In this document: positions 23,429 to 32,138 of the stretch, in pieces | How the letters are laid out: each line of letters begins with the position of its first letter | Numbering within the stretch: position 1 is the stretch's first letter | Program-made: the position numbers and the translations under genes | NCBI GenBank assembly: GCA_900110395.1 | Contig: FODP01000002.1 | Span: 186,001-250,000, forward strand | Direction of reading: 5' to 3' | DNA length: 64,000 bases | DNA from: Rhodospirillales bacterium URHD0017 | GTDB taxonomy: Bacteria; Pseudomonadota; Alphaproteobacteria; Reyranellales; Reyranellaceae | The notes under the pieces: generated by a model | What the model was told of the DNA's origin: nothing | What the model saw: only the letters and a program-made list of their open reading frames with translations | The model's database searches: none

Positions 23429-25030
23429 TCAGCCTTTGGCAAGCTGCCGATAGTCGAGCTGGCGATGGAACCAGTAGCGGTAGCCGGTGACATTCTTCTG
23501 CATCGCCACGTTGAGCAGCGGCTGGAAGATCGGCACCCGCGGCACTTCCTCGAAGGCCATGTCGATGAAGCCCTTCACCGCCGCCTCGTACTCCGGCCCC
23601 GTGGCGAAGCGCGCCTTGTCGATCAGCGCATCCATCGCCGGGTTCTTGTAGCCCATGGTGTTGAAGACGGCGTTCTGGCCGTGATAGCACCAGAAGAAGA
23701 AGTACTCCGGATAGTTGAGCCAGCCGCCGAAGGCGTTGGTGATCATCGGCATGTTCTTCTTCAGAAGCTCGCCGCGCCAGTTGGCGCCGGGAATCTTATT
23801 GATCGTGGCCTTGATGCCGATCTGCGCCAGGCTTTCCTGCACCAGCACGGTGAGCGGCTCGTTGGTGCTGGCAAGTCCAAGGTCGAACGACAGCGTGGTC
23901 TCGAAGCCTTGCGGGTAGCCCGCCTCGGCCATCAGCGCCTTGGCCTTGGCGATGTCGGTCGTATAGCCGTCCTTCTGCGGCCAGTAGACGCCCTTGAACT
24001 TGTTGTTGGCGCCGCCGAACAGCGGAATGGCCTGGCCGAACAACACCGCGTCCATGATCTGCTGGTAGGGCACGGCATAGGCCACGGCCTGGCGCACCTT
24101 GACGTTGTCGAACGGCTTCTGGTTGACGTTCATGCCGAGGTACATCATCGCGTTCTCGATCGGCGTGCCGATCACGGTGAGCTTGGGCGACGACTTCAGC
24201 TCGGAGAAATCCTTCGACGGCAGGTCGAACGACAGGTCGGCATCGCCGCGCTCCAGCAGGGCGCGCCGATTGCCGGCCGACGGGATGATGCGCATGATGA
24301 CGCGCCGGATCTTGGGCATCGGCCCATTCTTCCAGTCGTCGTTGCGCACATAGACGACCTCCTGCCCCGGCTGCCAGCGCTCGACCTTGTAGGCGCCGCC
24401 TGAGGCATGCTTGTTCTTGCACCATTCCATGGCCCAGGGATCGGCCGCGGTCGCGTTCTTCTTGCAGAGCTCGGAGTTCATGATCACCGGCACGGGCACG
24501 CCGATGTCGGGCATGGTGAGCTTGTCGTCGCGGATGAAGTCGACGCGGAAGGTGTTGTCGTCGACGACGACGAACTGCTCGGGCTTCTGCAGCGACCCCG
24601 CCGCCATCTGGAAGGTCGGGAAGCCGCCCACCGTGACGGCGCGGTCGAACGACCACTTCACGTCCTTGGCGGTGATCGGCGTGCCGTCGTGGAACTTCGC
24701 CTCCTTGCGCAGCTTGAAGGTCACCGAGTTCGGCTTCAGGTCCCATTCGGTGGCGAGCTCGGGCTCGAGCTTGGTGTAGTCGTAATGGTCGTTGCCGTTG
24801 GCGTCCTTCTTGACGCCGTAGGTCATCAGCCGGTCGTGGGTGTTCCAGGAGACTTCGTAGGCCGGCCGGTTGGCGCCGACGCCGTGGATGTCCATCGAGT
24901 TGGGCGGGCTCTCGCCCACGATCAGCAGGGTCTCGTTGCGGGCCTGCGCCTTGGCGTCGGACCAGATCGCTGGTGCCGCCGCCGCTGCGGCGCCCACTGC
25001 CGTACCCTTGAAGAACGTGCGACGCTTCAT
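23429..25030 (-). CDS. ABC transporter substrate-binding protein, family 5, Tat-exported
   Basis: A 533-residue periplasmic binding protein, first gene of the transporter-AtzGEH operon. The N-terminus KRRTFFKG followed by an Ala-rich core is a twin-arginine signal. The domain carries EPELATEWDLKPNSVTFKLRKEAKFHDGTPITA-type family 5 features near residue 90 and ends near VTGYRYWFHRQLDYRQLAKG. Family 5 proteins bind peptides, nickel, glycosides or other small solutes. The operon's amidase genes suggest a urea-, biuret- or ureide-like ligand, which is inference. A GGGGG ribosome site and a sigma-54 promoter precede it. Confidence 0.9.
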   Translation of the reverse strand: MKRRTFFKGTAVGAAAAAAPAIWSDAKAQARNETLLIVGESPPNSMDIHGVGANRPAYEVSWNTHDRLMTYGVKKDANGNDHYDYTKLEPELATEWDLKPNSVTFKLRKEAKFHDGTPITAKDVKWSFDRAVTVGGFPTFQMAAGSLQKPEQFVVVDDNTFRVDFIRDDKLTMPDIGVPVPVIMNSELCKKNATAADPWAMEWCKNKHASGGAYKVERWQPGQEVVYVRNDDWKNGPMPKIRRVIMRIIPSAGNRRALLERGDADLSFDLPSKDFSELKSSPKLTVIGTPIENAMMYLGMNVNQKPFDNVKVRQAVAYAVPYQQIMDAVLFGQAIPLFGGANNKFKGVYWPQKDGYTTDIAKAKALMAEAGYPQGFETTLSFDLGLASTNEPLTVLVQESLAQIGIKATINKIPGANWRGELLKKNMPMITNAFGGWLNYPEYFFFWCYHGQNAVFNTMGYKNPAMDALIDKARFATGPEYEAAVKGFIDMAFEEVPRVPIFQPLLNVAMQKNVTGYRYWFHRQLDYRQLAKG

Positions 25031-25073
25031 TGTTGCCCCCTGACGTTTTTTGAGCTTCCCCGGAGGCCTAGAA

Positions 25074-25090
25074 GGCAAGTTGCGTGCCAA
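25074..25090 (-). promoter_or_regulatory. Sigma-54 (RpoN) promoter for the transporter-AtzGEH operon
   Basis: On the minus strand the sequence is TTGGCACGCAACTTGCC. It matches the -24/-12 consensus TGGCACG-N4-TTGCW at every position but the last. The GG (25088-25087) and GC (25076-25075) are separated by exactly 10 nt. The predicted start of transcription, about 12 nt further on (~25063), gives a 5' leader of ~33 nt ending in the GGGGG ribosome site and ATG at 25030. Sigma-54 promoters are typical of NtrC-controlled nitrogen-assimilation genes, which fits the operon's content. Confidence 0.8.
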
Positions 25091-25145
25091 AGCCCGCGCG
25101 CATGTGGCGGCTGATTTCGGGCTTCTGCTTGTCTAAAACCACGCC

Positions 25146-26924
25146 ATGACCGCGCTTCTCGATCTCGGCGTCCATGCGCTGCACAGCGCCTACGCCGCCG
25201 GCACTCTCGACGTCAGCCAGGTGATCGAGGAGGTTCTGAAGCGTATCGCCGCGGCGGGCGGCGATCGCGTCTGGATAACGCGCACGCCCGACGAGCAACT
25301 GCGCGCCGCTGCCGTGCGGCTCGATGCAAGGCGTGGTGAGATCGACCGCCTGCCGCTCTACGGCGTGCCTTTCGCGGTGAAGGACAACATCGACGTCGCA
25401 GGCCTTCCCACGACCGCTGCCTGCCCCGGCTTCTCCTACCAGCCGCAGCAATCGGCCGAGGTCGTGCGTCGCCTGGTTGAGGCCGGCGCCATCGTGGTCG
25501 GCAAGACCAATCTCGACCAGTTCGCCACCGGCCTGGTCGGCGTGCGCTCGCCCTATGGGGTGCCGAAGAATCCGTTCGATCCGGCGTTCGTACCGGGCGG
25601 TTCCAGCTCGGGCTCAGGCGTCGCCGTCGCCGCCGGCCTGGTGAGCTTTGCGCTCGGCACCGACACCGCCGGCTCGGGGCGCGTGCCGGCGGGGTTCAAC
25701 AATATCGTCGGCCTGAAGCCGACGCCCGGCCTGCTCAGCACCGAGGGTGTCGTGCCGGCCTGCAAGTCGCTCGATTGCGTGTCGGTGTTCGCGCTGTCGT
25801 GCGCCGATGCCGATGCCGTGCTGAAGATCGCGGCCGAACCGCAGGCGACGACGGCGATCGGCGAGGCCTTCCGCTTCGGCATGCTGCGGCACGCCGACGC
25901 CGAGTTCTTCGGTGACGACGCCTACGCCGCCCTTTACCTGCAGGCTGTGGGCCGTCTCAAGGCGCTCGGCGGCACGCCCGTGGAGATCGACTATGCGCCC
26001 TTCCGCGACGCTGCAGGCCTGCTCTACGGCGGACCGTGGGTCGCCGAGCGCACCGCCGCCGTCGGCGCTTTCATGGAAGCGGCGGACGACACGGCCGGCA
26101 TCTGGCCGGTGACACGCGACATCGTCATGTCCGGCCAGGAGTACAGCGCGGTCGACGCCTTCGAAGGCCAGTACGAGCTCGCCGAGCTCAAGGCGTCGGC
26201 GTTGGCCGAGATGGCCGGCCTCGATTTTCTCGCCCTGCCGACGACGCCGACGATCTATCGCGTCGCCGATCTCGAGCGCGAGCCGGTGCTCTTCAATTCG
26301 CATCTCGGCCACTACACCAACTTCGTGAACTTCTTCGGCCTCGCCGCCTTGGCGCTGCCGGCCGGTTTCCGGCCCGACGGCATGCCGTTCGGCATCACCC
26401 TGGTCGGCGCAGGACATCACGACCGCGCGCTGCTCGCCTTCGGCGCACGCTGGCAGCGTGAGGTGCCGCTGCCGCTCGGCAAGACGACGAGCCAGCTGCC
26501 GGCCGCCATCCACGATCCCGTGCTCACGGAAGACCGCGTCTCGATTGCCGTCGTCGGTGCGCATATGAGCGGCCTGCCGCTCAACGGCCAGCTCACGGAA
26601 TTGGGCGGCCGGCTCGAGAGTGCCGGCAAGACCGCGCCTGTCTACCGCTTCTACGCCCTGCCCGGTGGCCCGCCGCGCCGGCCCGGCATGGTGCGCGTGG
26701 CCGAGGGAGGCGGCGCCATCGAGCTCGAAGTCTGGAGCCTGCCCGCAGCCGCGGTCGGCAGCTTTTTGCGCAAGATTCCCGCGCCCCTGGGGCTCGGCAC
26801 CGTAACCCTTGCCGACGGCTCGGGCGTCCCGGGCTTCTTGTGCGAAAACCACGCCACTCAAGGTGCAGAGGACATCACCTCACTGGGCGGCTGGCGGGCC
26901 TATTTAAAGACCCTCTCCGTCTGA
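25146..26924 (+). CDS. atzF: Allophanate hydrolase (AtzF type)
   Basis: Hydrolyses allophanate to ammonia and CO2, the last step of biuret, cyanurate and related urea-type nitrogen pathways. The 592-residue protein has an N-terminal amidase domain with Lys79 (FAVKDNID), cis-Ser153 (PGGSSSGSG) and nucleophile Ser177 (TAGSGRVP). The C-terminal allophanate-hydrolase domain is at about 470-592. The triad spacing equals that of Pseudomonas ADP AtzF as I recall it (91/165/189). It is divergent from the sigma-54-driven transporter operon with 115 nt between starts. No clear Shine-Dalgarno precedes the ATG. Confidence 0.92.
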   Translation: MTALLDLGVHALHSAYAAGTLDVSQVIEEVLKRIAAAGGDRVWITRTPDEQLRAAAVRLDARRGEIDRLPLYGVPFAVKDNIDVAGLPTTAACPGFSYQPQQSAEVVRRLVEAGAIVVGKTNLDQFATGLVGVRSPYGVPKNPFDPAFVPGGSSSGSGVAVAAGLVSFALGTDTAGSGRVPAGFNNIVGLKPTPGLLSTEGVVPACKSLDCVSVFALSCADADAVLKIAAEPQATTAIGEAFRFGMLRHADAEFFGDDAYAALYLQAVGRLKALGGTPVEIDYAPFRDAAGLLYGGPWVAERTAAVGAFMEAADDTAGIWPVTRDIVMSGQEYSAVDAFEGQYELAELKASALAEMAGLDFLALPTTPTIYRVADLEREPVLFNSHLGHYTNFVNFFGLAALALPAGFRPDGMPFGITLVGAGHHDRALLAFGARWQREVPLPLGKTTSQLPAAIHDPVLTEDRVSIAVVGAHMSGLPLNGQLTELGGRLESAGKTAPVYRFYALPGGPPRRPGMVRVAEGGGAIELEVWSLPAAAVGSFLRKIPAPLGLGTVTLADGSGVPGFLCENHATQGAEDITSLGGWRAYLKTLSV

Positions 26925-26974
26925 TAGGGTCCCCTCCTTCGAGGAGGAACGTCCTTCGGGAGGGAGAGAGACTC

Positions 26975-27727
26975 ATGGCTGAAAAGATCGCAGTCGTCAC
27001 CGGCGCGGGCAGCGGCATCGGCCGCGCTTCGGCGCTCGCCCTGTTGAACAACGGCTACAAGGTGGCGCTCGCCGGCCGGCGCAAGGACGCGCTGGACGAG
27101 ACCGCCAAGCTGGCGGGCAACAACACGCCCAACGCCCTCGCCGTGCCGACCGACGTCACCAAGCGCGACGACATCGTGGCGCTGTTCGCGAAGGTCAAGG
27201 CGACCTGGGGCCGCCTCGACCTGGTGTTCAACAATGCCGGCGGCGGCGCCCCGCCCGTGCCGCTGGAAGAGCTGCCCTACGAGACCTGGCTCTCGGTCGT
27301 GGCGGCCAATCTCACCGGGCCTTTCCTGTGCACCCAGGAAGCCATGAAGATCATGAAGGACCAGAAACCGCGCGGCGGGCGCATCATCAACAACGGCTCG
27401 ATCTCGGCGCATGCGCCGCGGCCGTTCTCGGTCGCCTACACCTCGACCAAGCACGCCATCACCGGCCTCACCAAGTCGACCTCGCTCGACGGCCGGCAAT
27501 ACGACATCGCCTGCGGCCAGATCGACATCGGCAATGCCGTGACGCCGATGACCGAGCGCATGACCAAGGGCGTGCTGCAGCCCAACGGCACTACCGTCGC
27601 CGAGCCGCGCATGGACGTGAGCGCGGTGGCCAACGCCATCGTCTACATGGACAGCCTGCCGCTCGACGCCAACGTGCAGTTCATGACGGTCATGGCGACC
27701 AAGATGCCGTTCGTAGGCAGAGGCTAG
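26975..27727 (+). CDS. SDR family oxidoreductase
   Basis: A 250-residue classical short-chain dehydrogenase. It has the cofactor motif [14 protein letters not shown], active-site Ser in [10 protein letters not shown] and the YTSTK catalytic pair. The start ATG follows AGGGAGAGAG. It lies 50 nt downstream of atzF on the same strand and could be co-transcribed, but a link to allophanate metabolism is not evident. The substrate is unknown. Confidence 0.88.
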   Translation: MAEKIAVVTGAGSGIGRASALALLNNGYKVALAGRRKDALDETAKLAGNNTPNALAVPTDVTKRDDIVALFAKVKATWGRLDLVFNNAGGGAPPVPLEELPYETWLSVVAANLTGPFLCTQEAMKIMKDQKPRGGRIINNGSISAHAPRPFSVAYTSTKHAITGLTKSTSLDGRQYDIACGQIDIGNAVTPMTERMTKGVLQPNGTTVAEPRMDVSAVANAIVYMDSLPLDANVQFMTVMATKMPFVGRG

Positions 27728-27829
27728 CGCGCAGCGCTAACCTCGGGCGGGCGGCAGCGCTTGTCATCAAGCGCGAGAGCCCGCACCGTGCAGAAAAGAC
27801 AAAGATCATGAGCGGGCCTGGCGGCCCGA

Positions 27830-28915
27830 TCAGTATCCCTCGTGCATCAGCGGGAACGCGCTGTGCACGCCCGGCAGGTTTGTCGGCGTGGCGGCGGAGA
27901 TGAAGCTCCTGTCGAGCTGCTTCAGGCTGCTGACGCCGAGAAGGCCCATCACCTCCTTCATCTCCTCTTCCAGCAGCTCGACCATGCGCTCGATGCCAGG
28001 CGCGCCCGCCGCGGCGAGGCCGTAGCAGTAAAGCCGGCCCAGCCCGACCCAGTCGGCGCCCATGCAGATCGCCTTAACGATGTCGCTGCCGCGGCTGAAC
28101 GAGCCGTCGACCGCGATCTTGGCGCGGCCCTTCACGGCGTCGATCACTTCCGGCAGCACCGCCGCCGAGCCGCGGCCGTGGTCGAGCTGCCGGCCGCCGT
28201 GGTTGGAGCAATAGACCGCCCACACGCCGTGCTGGCAGGCGATGTCGGCATCCTCGCCGGTGCCGATGCCCTTCAGCATGAACTTCACGTCGGGGAACTT
28301 GTCCTTCACCTTCTTGAAGTTCGCCCAGGAGAACGCGGCCTGGTGATCCTGGCCGGTTGCCGCGGTACGCCACGACTTCACGAAGCGTTTGGCGATGTCG
28401 CGCTCGCGCCGTGAATAGACCTGGGTGTCGACGGTGATGCAAAAGGCGTCGTAGCCCGCATCCATCGCCTGCTTGACGCGGTCGGCCACCCAATCGTCGT
28501 CGCCGCGGACATAGAGCTGGTAGATCTTGGGGCCGTTGCCGCCCTTGACGATGTCCTCGAGTTTGAGCGTCGTCACCGAGCTGATCAGCATGCCGACATT
28601 GCCCGCGCCGGCGCCCTTGGCCACCGTGATGCCGCCGCCCGGCTCGAAAGACTCCAGCGAACCGACCGGCGCCAGCATGATCGGGAGCCTGATCTTCTTG
28701 CCCAGGATCTCCGAGGACGGGTCGATCTTGCTGACGTCGCGCAGCACGCGCGGCCGGAAGGCGATCGAATCGAGCGCCATGCGGTTGCGCCTAAGCGTCG
28801 TCTCGGTCTCGGTGCCGCCGATCAGGTAATCCCAGATGTTGGCATTGAGCCGGATCTTCGCCGCCTTGACGATCTCATGCAGCGTTACGAACTCGTTTTC
28901 CAGGCCGCTTGCCAT
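27830..28915 (-). CDS. FMN-dependent alpha-hydroxy-acid dehydrogenase
   Basis: Oxidises an L-2-hydroxy acid (lactate, glycolate or mandelate type) to the 2-oxo acid. The 361-residue protein has the family's FMN and active-site features: PIMLAPVGSLE, YQLYVRGDD, the catalytic His in CSNHGGRQLDHGRG, and VDGSFSRGSDIVKA for the phosphate site. The ATG at 28915 was chosen; a GTG four codons upstream is possible but the GGGGAGG site fits either poorly. The substrate cannot be assigned. It is divergent from the TauD-like gene, with 56 nt between starts. Confidence 0.88.
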   Translation of the reverse strand: MASGLENEFVTLHEIVKAAKIRLNANIWDYLIGGTETETTLRRNRMALDSIAFRPRVLRDVSKIDPSSEILGKKIRLPIMLAPVGSLESFEPGGGITVAKGAGAGNVGMLISSVTTLKLEDIVKGGNGPKIYQLYVRGDDDWVADRVKQAMDAGYDAFCITVDTQVYSRRERDIAKRFVKSWRTAATGQDHQAAFSWANFKKVKDKFPDVKFMLKGIGTGEDADIACQHGVWAVYCSNHGGRQLDHGRGSAAVLPEVIDAVKGRAKIAVDGSFSRGSDIVKAICMGADWVGLGRLYCYGLAAAGAPGIERMVELLEEEMKEVMGLLGVSSLKQLDRSFISAATPTNLPGVHSAFPLMHEGY

Positions 28916-28971
28916 GGTCCTCCCCACCGATTCGGGCTAAGAAGTACCGCAATAAACAAGCGGAGGAAACG

Positions 28972-29958
28972 ATGCCGGCAGCACGCTCTACCGCATCGCG
29001 CAAGGCGGAAGCGGAGATCGCCCCGCAAACCATCAAGGTGCGGCCGATCAACGGCTTCATCGGTGCTGAGATCGAGGGAATCGACCTCAGCCAGCCGCTG
29101 AGCCCGGCTGAGTTCAAGGTCGTGCACGATGCGCTGGTGCAATACGAGGTGATCGTGCTGCGCGACCAGGACATCACGATCGACCAGCAGATGGCGTTCG
29201 GCGCCCGGTTCGGCGACCTTTCCATCCATCCCTTCTCGCCCAACCTGCCGGACAAGCCCGAAGTCATCATCCTCGACTATTCCAAGGACAACCCGCCGGC
29301 GCTCACCGACATCTGGCATGTCGATGAGACGTTCCGCGAGGCGCCGCCGCTGGCCACCATCCTGCGTGCCAAGGTCGTGCCGGAGACCGGCGGCGACACG
29401 ATGTTCGCCAGCATGAGTGCCGCCTATCGCGGCCTTTCCGAACGCATGAAGCAGCACATCCACGGATTGGAAGCGCTGCACGACTTCAAGCCTTGGCGGC
29501 CGCTGTTCGGCGAGACCGATCGGCCGAAGCTGCGCAAGCTCGAGGACGACTTCCCCAATCCCTGGCATCCCGTCGTGCGGGTCCATCCGGTCTCGGGCCG
29601 CCGCGTGCTCTACGTCAACCGGCAGTTCTGCGTGCGCATCAAGGGCCTCAAGAGCGACGAGAGCGACGCGCTGCTGGAGTTCCTTTATCGCCAGGCTACC
29701 GTCCCGGAGTACCAGCTCAGGGTGAAGTGGCGACCCAACACCCTGGTGATGTGGGACAACCGCTCGGTCCAGCACTATGCCGTGCACGACTACTATCCGG
29801 CGCGCCGCACCATGGAGCGCGTGACAGTGATCGGCGACCGGCCGGTCGGCGTCACCGGGCCTTACACGGCCGATACGGTCGAGGCCAACGGCATGGTGAA
29901 GCCGGCGATCGCCGACGGCACGCGGCCCGGCCCGAAACGTGCTTTCGATCGTTACTGA
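28972..29958 (+). CDS. TauD/TfdA family Fe(II)/2-oxoglutarate dioxygenase
   Basis: A 328-residue non-haem iron oxygenase. The facial triad is His116-x-Asp118 (WHVDETF) and His268 (WDNRSVQHYAVHD). Arg279 in PARRTMERV is placed to bind 2-oxoglutarate. Family members hydroxylate taurine, alkyl sulfates or aryloxyalkanoates, releasing sulfite or an aldehyde; which applies here is unknown. The ATG at 28972 follows CGGAGGAAACG. It is likely co-regulated with the divergent FMN dehydrogenase. Confidence 0.9.
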   Translation: MPAARSTASRKAEAEIAPQTIKVRPINGFIGAEIEGIDLSQPLSPAEFKVVHDALVQYEVIVLRDQDITIDQQMAFGARFGDLSIHPFSPNLPDKPEVIILDYSKDNPPALTDIWHVDETFREAPPLATILRAKVVPETGGDTMFASMSAAYRGLSERMKQHIHGLEALHDFKPWRPLFGETDRPKLRKLEDDFPNPWHPVVRVHPVSGRRVLYVNRQFCVRIKGLKSDESDALLEFLYRQATVPEYQLRVKWRPNTLVMWDNRSVQHYAVHDYYPARRTMERVTVIGDRPVGVTGPYTADTVEANGMVKPAIADGTRPGPKRAFDRY

Positions 29959-30085
29959 GCGACTAAAATCGTGAAGAAAATGTGGCGGGGTCGACCGTGC
30001 GTCCTTGCGCATTGACCTCGGCAACGTTCGGAGATTTCATCCGTACTGATTCGGACAAAATCAATCCTAGATACAGGGCAGGCAT

Positions 30086-31996
30086 ATGATCCGACGTGTT
30101 TTCATCAAGGCTGCCGCCTTGGGCCTGCTGTGCAGCCCGGTGTTTGCCGCCGACCCGCTGCCAACGCTGCAGGAAACGCCGATGCTCGCCGACCAGGTGA
30201 AATCGGGCGCCCTGCCGGCGGTGGACAAGCGTGTGCCCAAACAGCCCATGGTGGTGACCAAGTTCGCCGGCGGCGACGGCCCCGGCCAGCCGGGCGGCCA
30301 GCTCAACATGCTGGTGGCGAGCGCGCGCGATACGCGCCTGATGACGGTCTACAGCTACACGCGCCTGATCGTCTACACGCCTGAGTTCAAGCTGCAGCCC
30401 GACATCCTCGAAAGCTACGTGAACAAGGACGACCGCGAGTTCACCTTGACGCTGCGCGAGGGCCACAAGTGGTCCGACGGCCAGCCCTTCACCACCGAGG
30501 ATTTCCGCTTCTTCTGGGAAGACATCGCCAACAACAAGGAGCTGTCGCCGTCCGGCCCGTCGGTCGAGCTGATGGTCGACGGCCAGCCGCCCAAGGTCGA
30601 GATCATCGACGCACGCACCATCAAGTTCACCTGGGACAAGCCCAACCCCTACTTCATCGAGAGCCAGGCGCGTGCCGCCCCGCTCTTCCTGTTCCGGCCG
30701 GCCCACTATCTCAAGAAGTTCCACGCCAAGTACGCCTCGCCCGAGGACATCGCCAAGGCGGCCAAGGGCGGTCAAAGCGCCGGCAACTGGGTGCAGATCT
30801 ACCGGCGTCACGACGTCATGTACGCCAACGACAACCCGGACCTGCCGACGCTCAATCCCTGGGTGAACACCACGGCCTCGCCGGCGCAGCGCTACGTCTT
30901 CGCGCGCAACCCCTACTATCACCGCATCGATGGCAAGGGGCAGCAGCTGCCCTACGTCGACCGCGTGATCTTCACCCAGGCGGCGACCAACCTGGTGCCG
31001 GCCAAGGCGGGCCTCGGCGAGGCCGACCTGCAGCCGCGCTACCTCAACATGCGCGACTACACCTTCCTGCAGAAGAGCGCCAAGAGCTCGGGCGTCGACG
31101 TACGCCTGTGGGAATCGGGCTCGGGCTCGCAGCTCGCGCTCTTTCCCAACCTCAACGCCAATGACGAGGAATGGCGCAAGCTGATGCGCGACGTGCGCTT
31201 CCGCCGCGCACTGTCGCTCGCCATCGACCGCAACGAGCTGAACGAGGTCGTCTATATCGGCCTCGCCAAGCCCTCGAACAACACGATCATGGAGCGCTCG
31301 TCGCTGTTCAAGCCGGAGTACGCCACGAAGTGGGCGCAGTACGATCCCAAGCTCGCCAACAAGCTTTTAGACGAGGTCGGCCTGAACAAGAAGGATAGCC
31401 AGGGCTTCCGCCTGCTGCCCGACGGACGGCCGGCGACCATCGTCGTCGAGCATGCCAGCGAGGAGACCGAGGACGCCGACGCGCTGCACCTGATCGCCGA
31501 GATGTGGAAGAAGATCGGCATCAAGATGCTGACCAAGCCGCAGACCCGCGAGAACTTCCGCCTGCGCGCCTTCTCCGGCGAGGCGATCATGACCGCCTTC
31601 GCCGGCGTGGTGACCGCGGTGCCGACGCCCAACACCAGCCCCAAGGAGTTCGCCCCCACCATGCAGGGCGGCCTGCAATGGTCGCGCTGGGGCATGTTCA
31701 TCGAGTCCAAGGAGCGGATGGGCGAGAAGTGCGACGTCGAGGCGGCCTGCAAGCTCCTCGACTACGTCAAGGAATGGGAGCACGCAACGAACGAGGCCGA
31801 CCGGACCAAGGCGTGGGAGAAGATCCTGGCGGCCAACGCCGATGAGGTCTTCACCATCGGCACGGTCAACGGCATCCGCCAGCCGATCGTGGTCGGGCCG
31901 AAGATCAAGAACGTGCCCAAGGAAGGCTATTACGCCTGGGATCCGGGGGGATATATCGGCCTCTACCAGCCGGACACGTTCTGGGTGGCGCAGTAG
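30086..31996 (+). CDS. Orphan ABC substrate-binding protein, family 5
   Basis: A 636-residue periplasmic binding protein with a signal peptide (MIRRVFIKAAALGLL...FA-A). Family 5 features are ILESYVNKDDREFTLTLREGHKWSDGQPFTTEDFRFFWEDI-type sequence near residue 125 and VRFRRALSLAIDRNELN. It is ~100 residues longer than the dipeptide-type protein at 23429, as in the larger solute-binding subgroup. No permease or ATPase gene adjoins it. It either feeds a transporter encoded elsewhere or shares the one at 19416-23272. Confidence 0.88.
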   Translation: MIRRVFIKAAALGLLCSPVFAADPLPTLQETPMLADQVKSGALPAVDKRVPKQPMVVTKFAGGDGPGQPGGQLNMLVASARDTRLMTVYSYTRLIVYTPEFKLQPDILESYVNKDDREFTLTLREGHKWSDGQPFTTEDFRFFWEDIANNKELSPSGPSVELMVDGQPPKVEIIDARTIKFTWDKPNPYFIESQARAAPLFLFRPAHYLKKFHAKYASPEDIAKAAKGGQSAGNWVQIYRRHDVMYANDNPDLPTLNPWVNTTASPAQRYVFARNPYYHRIDGKGQQLPYVDRVIFTQAATNLVPAKAGLGEADLQPRYLNMRDYTFLQKSAKSSGVDVRLWESGSGSQLALFPNLNANDEEWRKLMRDVRFRRALSLAIDRNELNEVVYIGLAKPSNNTIMERSSLFKPEYATKWAQYDPKLANKLLDEVGLNKKDSQGFRLLPDGRPATIVVEHASEETEDADALHLIAEMWKKIGIKMLTKPQTRENFRLRAFSGEAIMTAFAGVVTAVPTPNTSPKEFAPTMQGGLQWSRWGMFIESKERMGEKCDVEAACKLLDYVKEWEHATNEADRTKAWEKILAANADEVFTIGTVNGIRQPIVVGPKIKNVPKEGYYAWDPGGYIGLYQPDTFWVAQ

Positions 31997-32005
31997 GAAA
32001 AAGCT

Positions 32006-32128
32006 TTCCTCCCCAGCTACGCTGGGGAGGTGCCCGCGCAGCGGGCGGAGGGGTCATGAGCATCAGTACTGGTGCCTATGACCCCTCCGGCCCTTCGGGC
32101 CACCTCCCCGCGCTTCGCGCAGGGAGGC
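32006..32128. repeat. Intergenic repeat, family C (copy 2)
   Basis: The element has cctccccagctacgctggggagg, then ggaggggtcatgagcatcag and tgcctatgacccctcc pairing as a central stem, then cacctccccgcgcttcgcgc. It lies between convergent genes and probably terminates both transcripts. It is close in layout to the copy at 60391. Confidence 0.8.
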
Positions 32129-32138
32129 ATGCTTCTCA

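Noticed and set aside
25031..25145. Search for a guanidine (ykkC-type) riboswitch before the nitrogen operon
   Set aside because: No matching conserved core was seen, and the leader from the sigma-54 start is only ~33 nt.
17359..26924. Idea that this is the atrazine/cyanurate pathway
   Set aside because: AtzA, AtzB, AtzC and AtzD homologues are absent. Only the late steps and a transporter are present.
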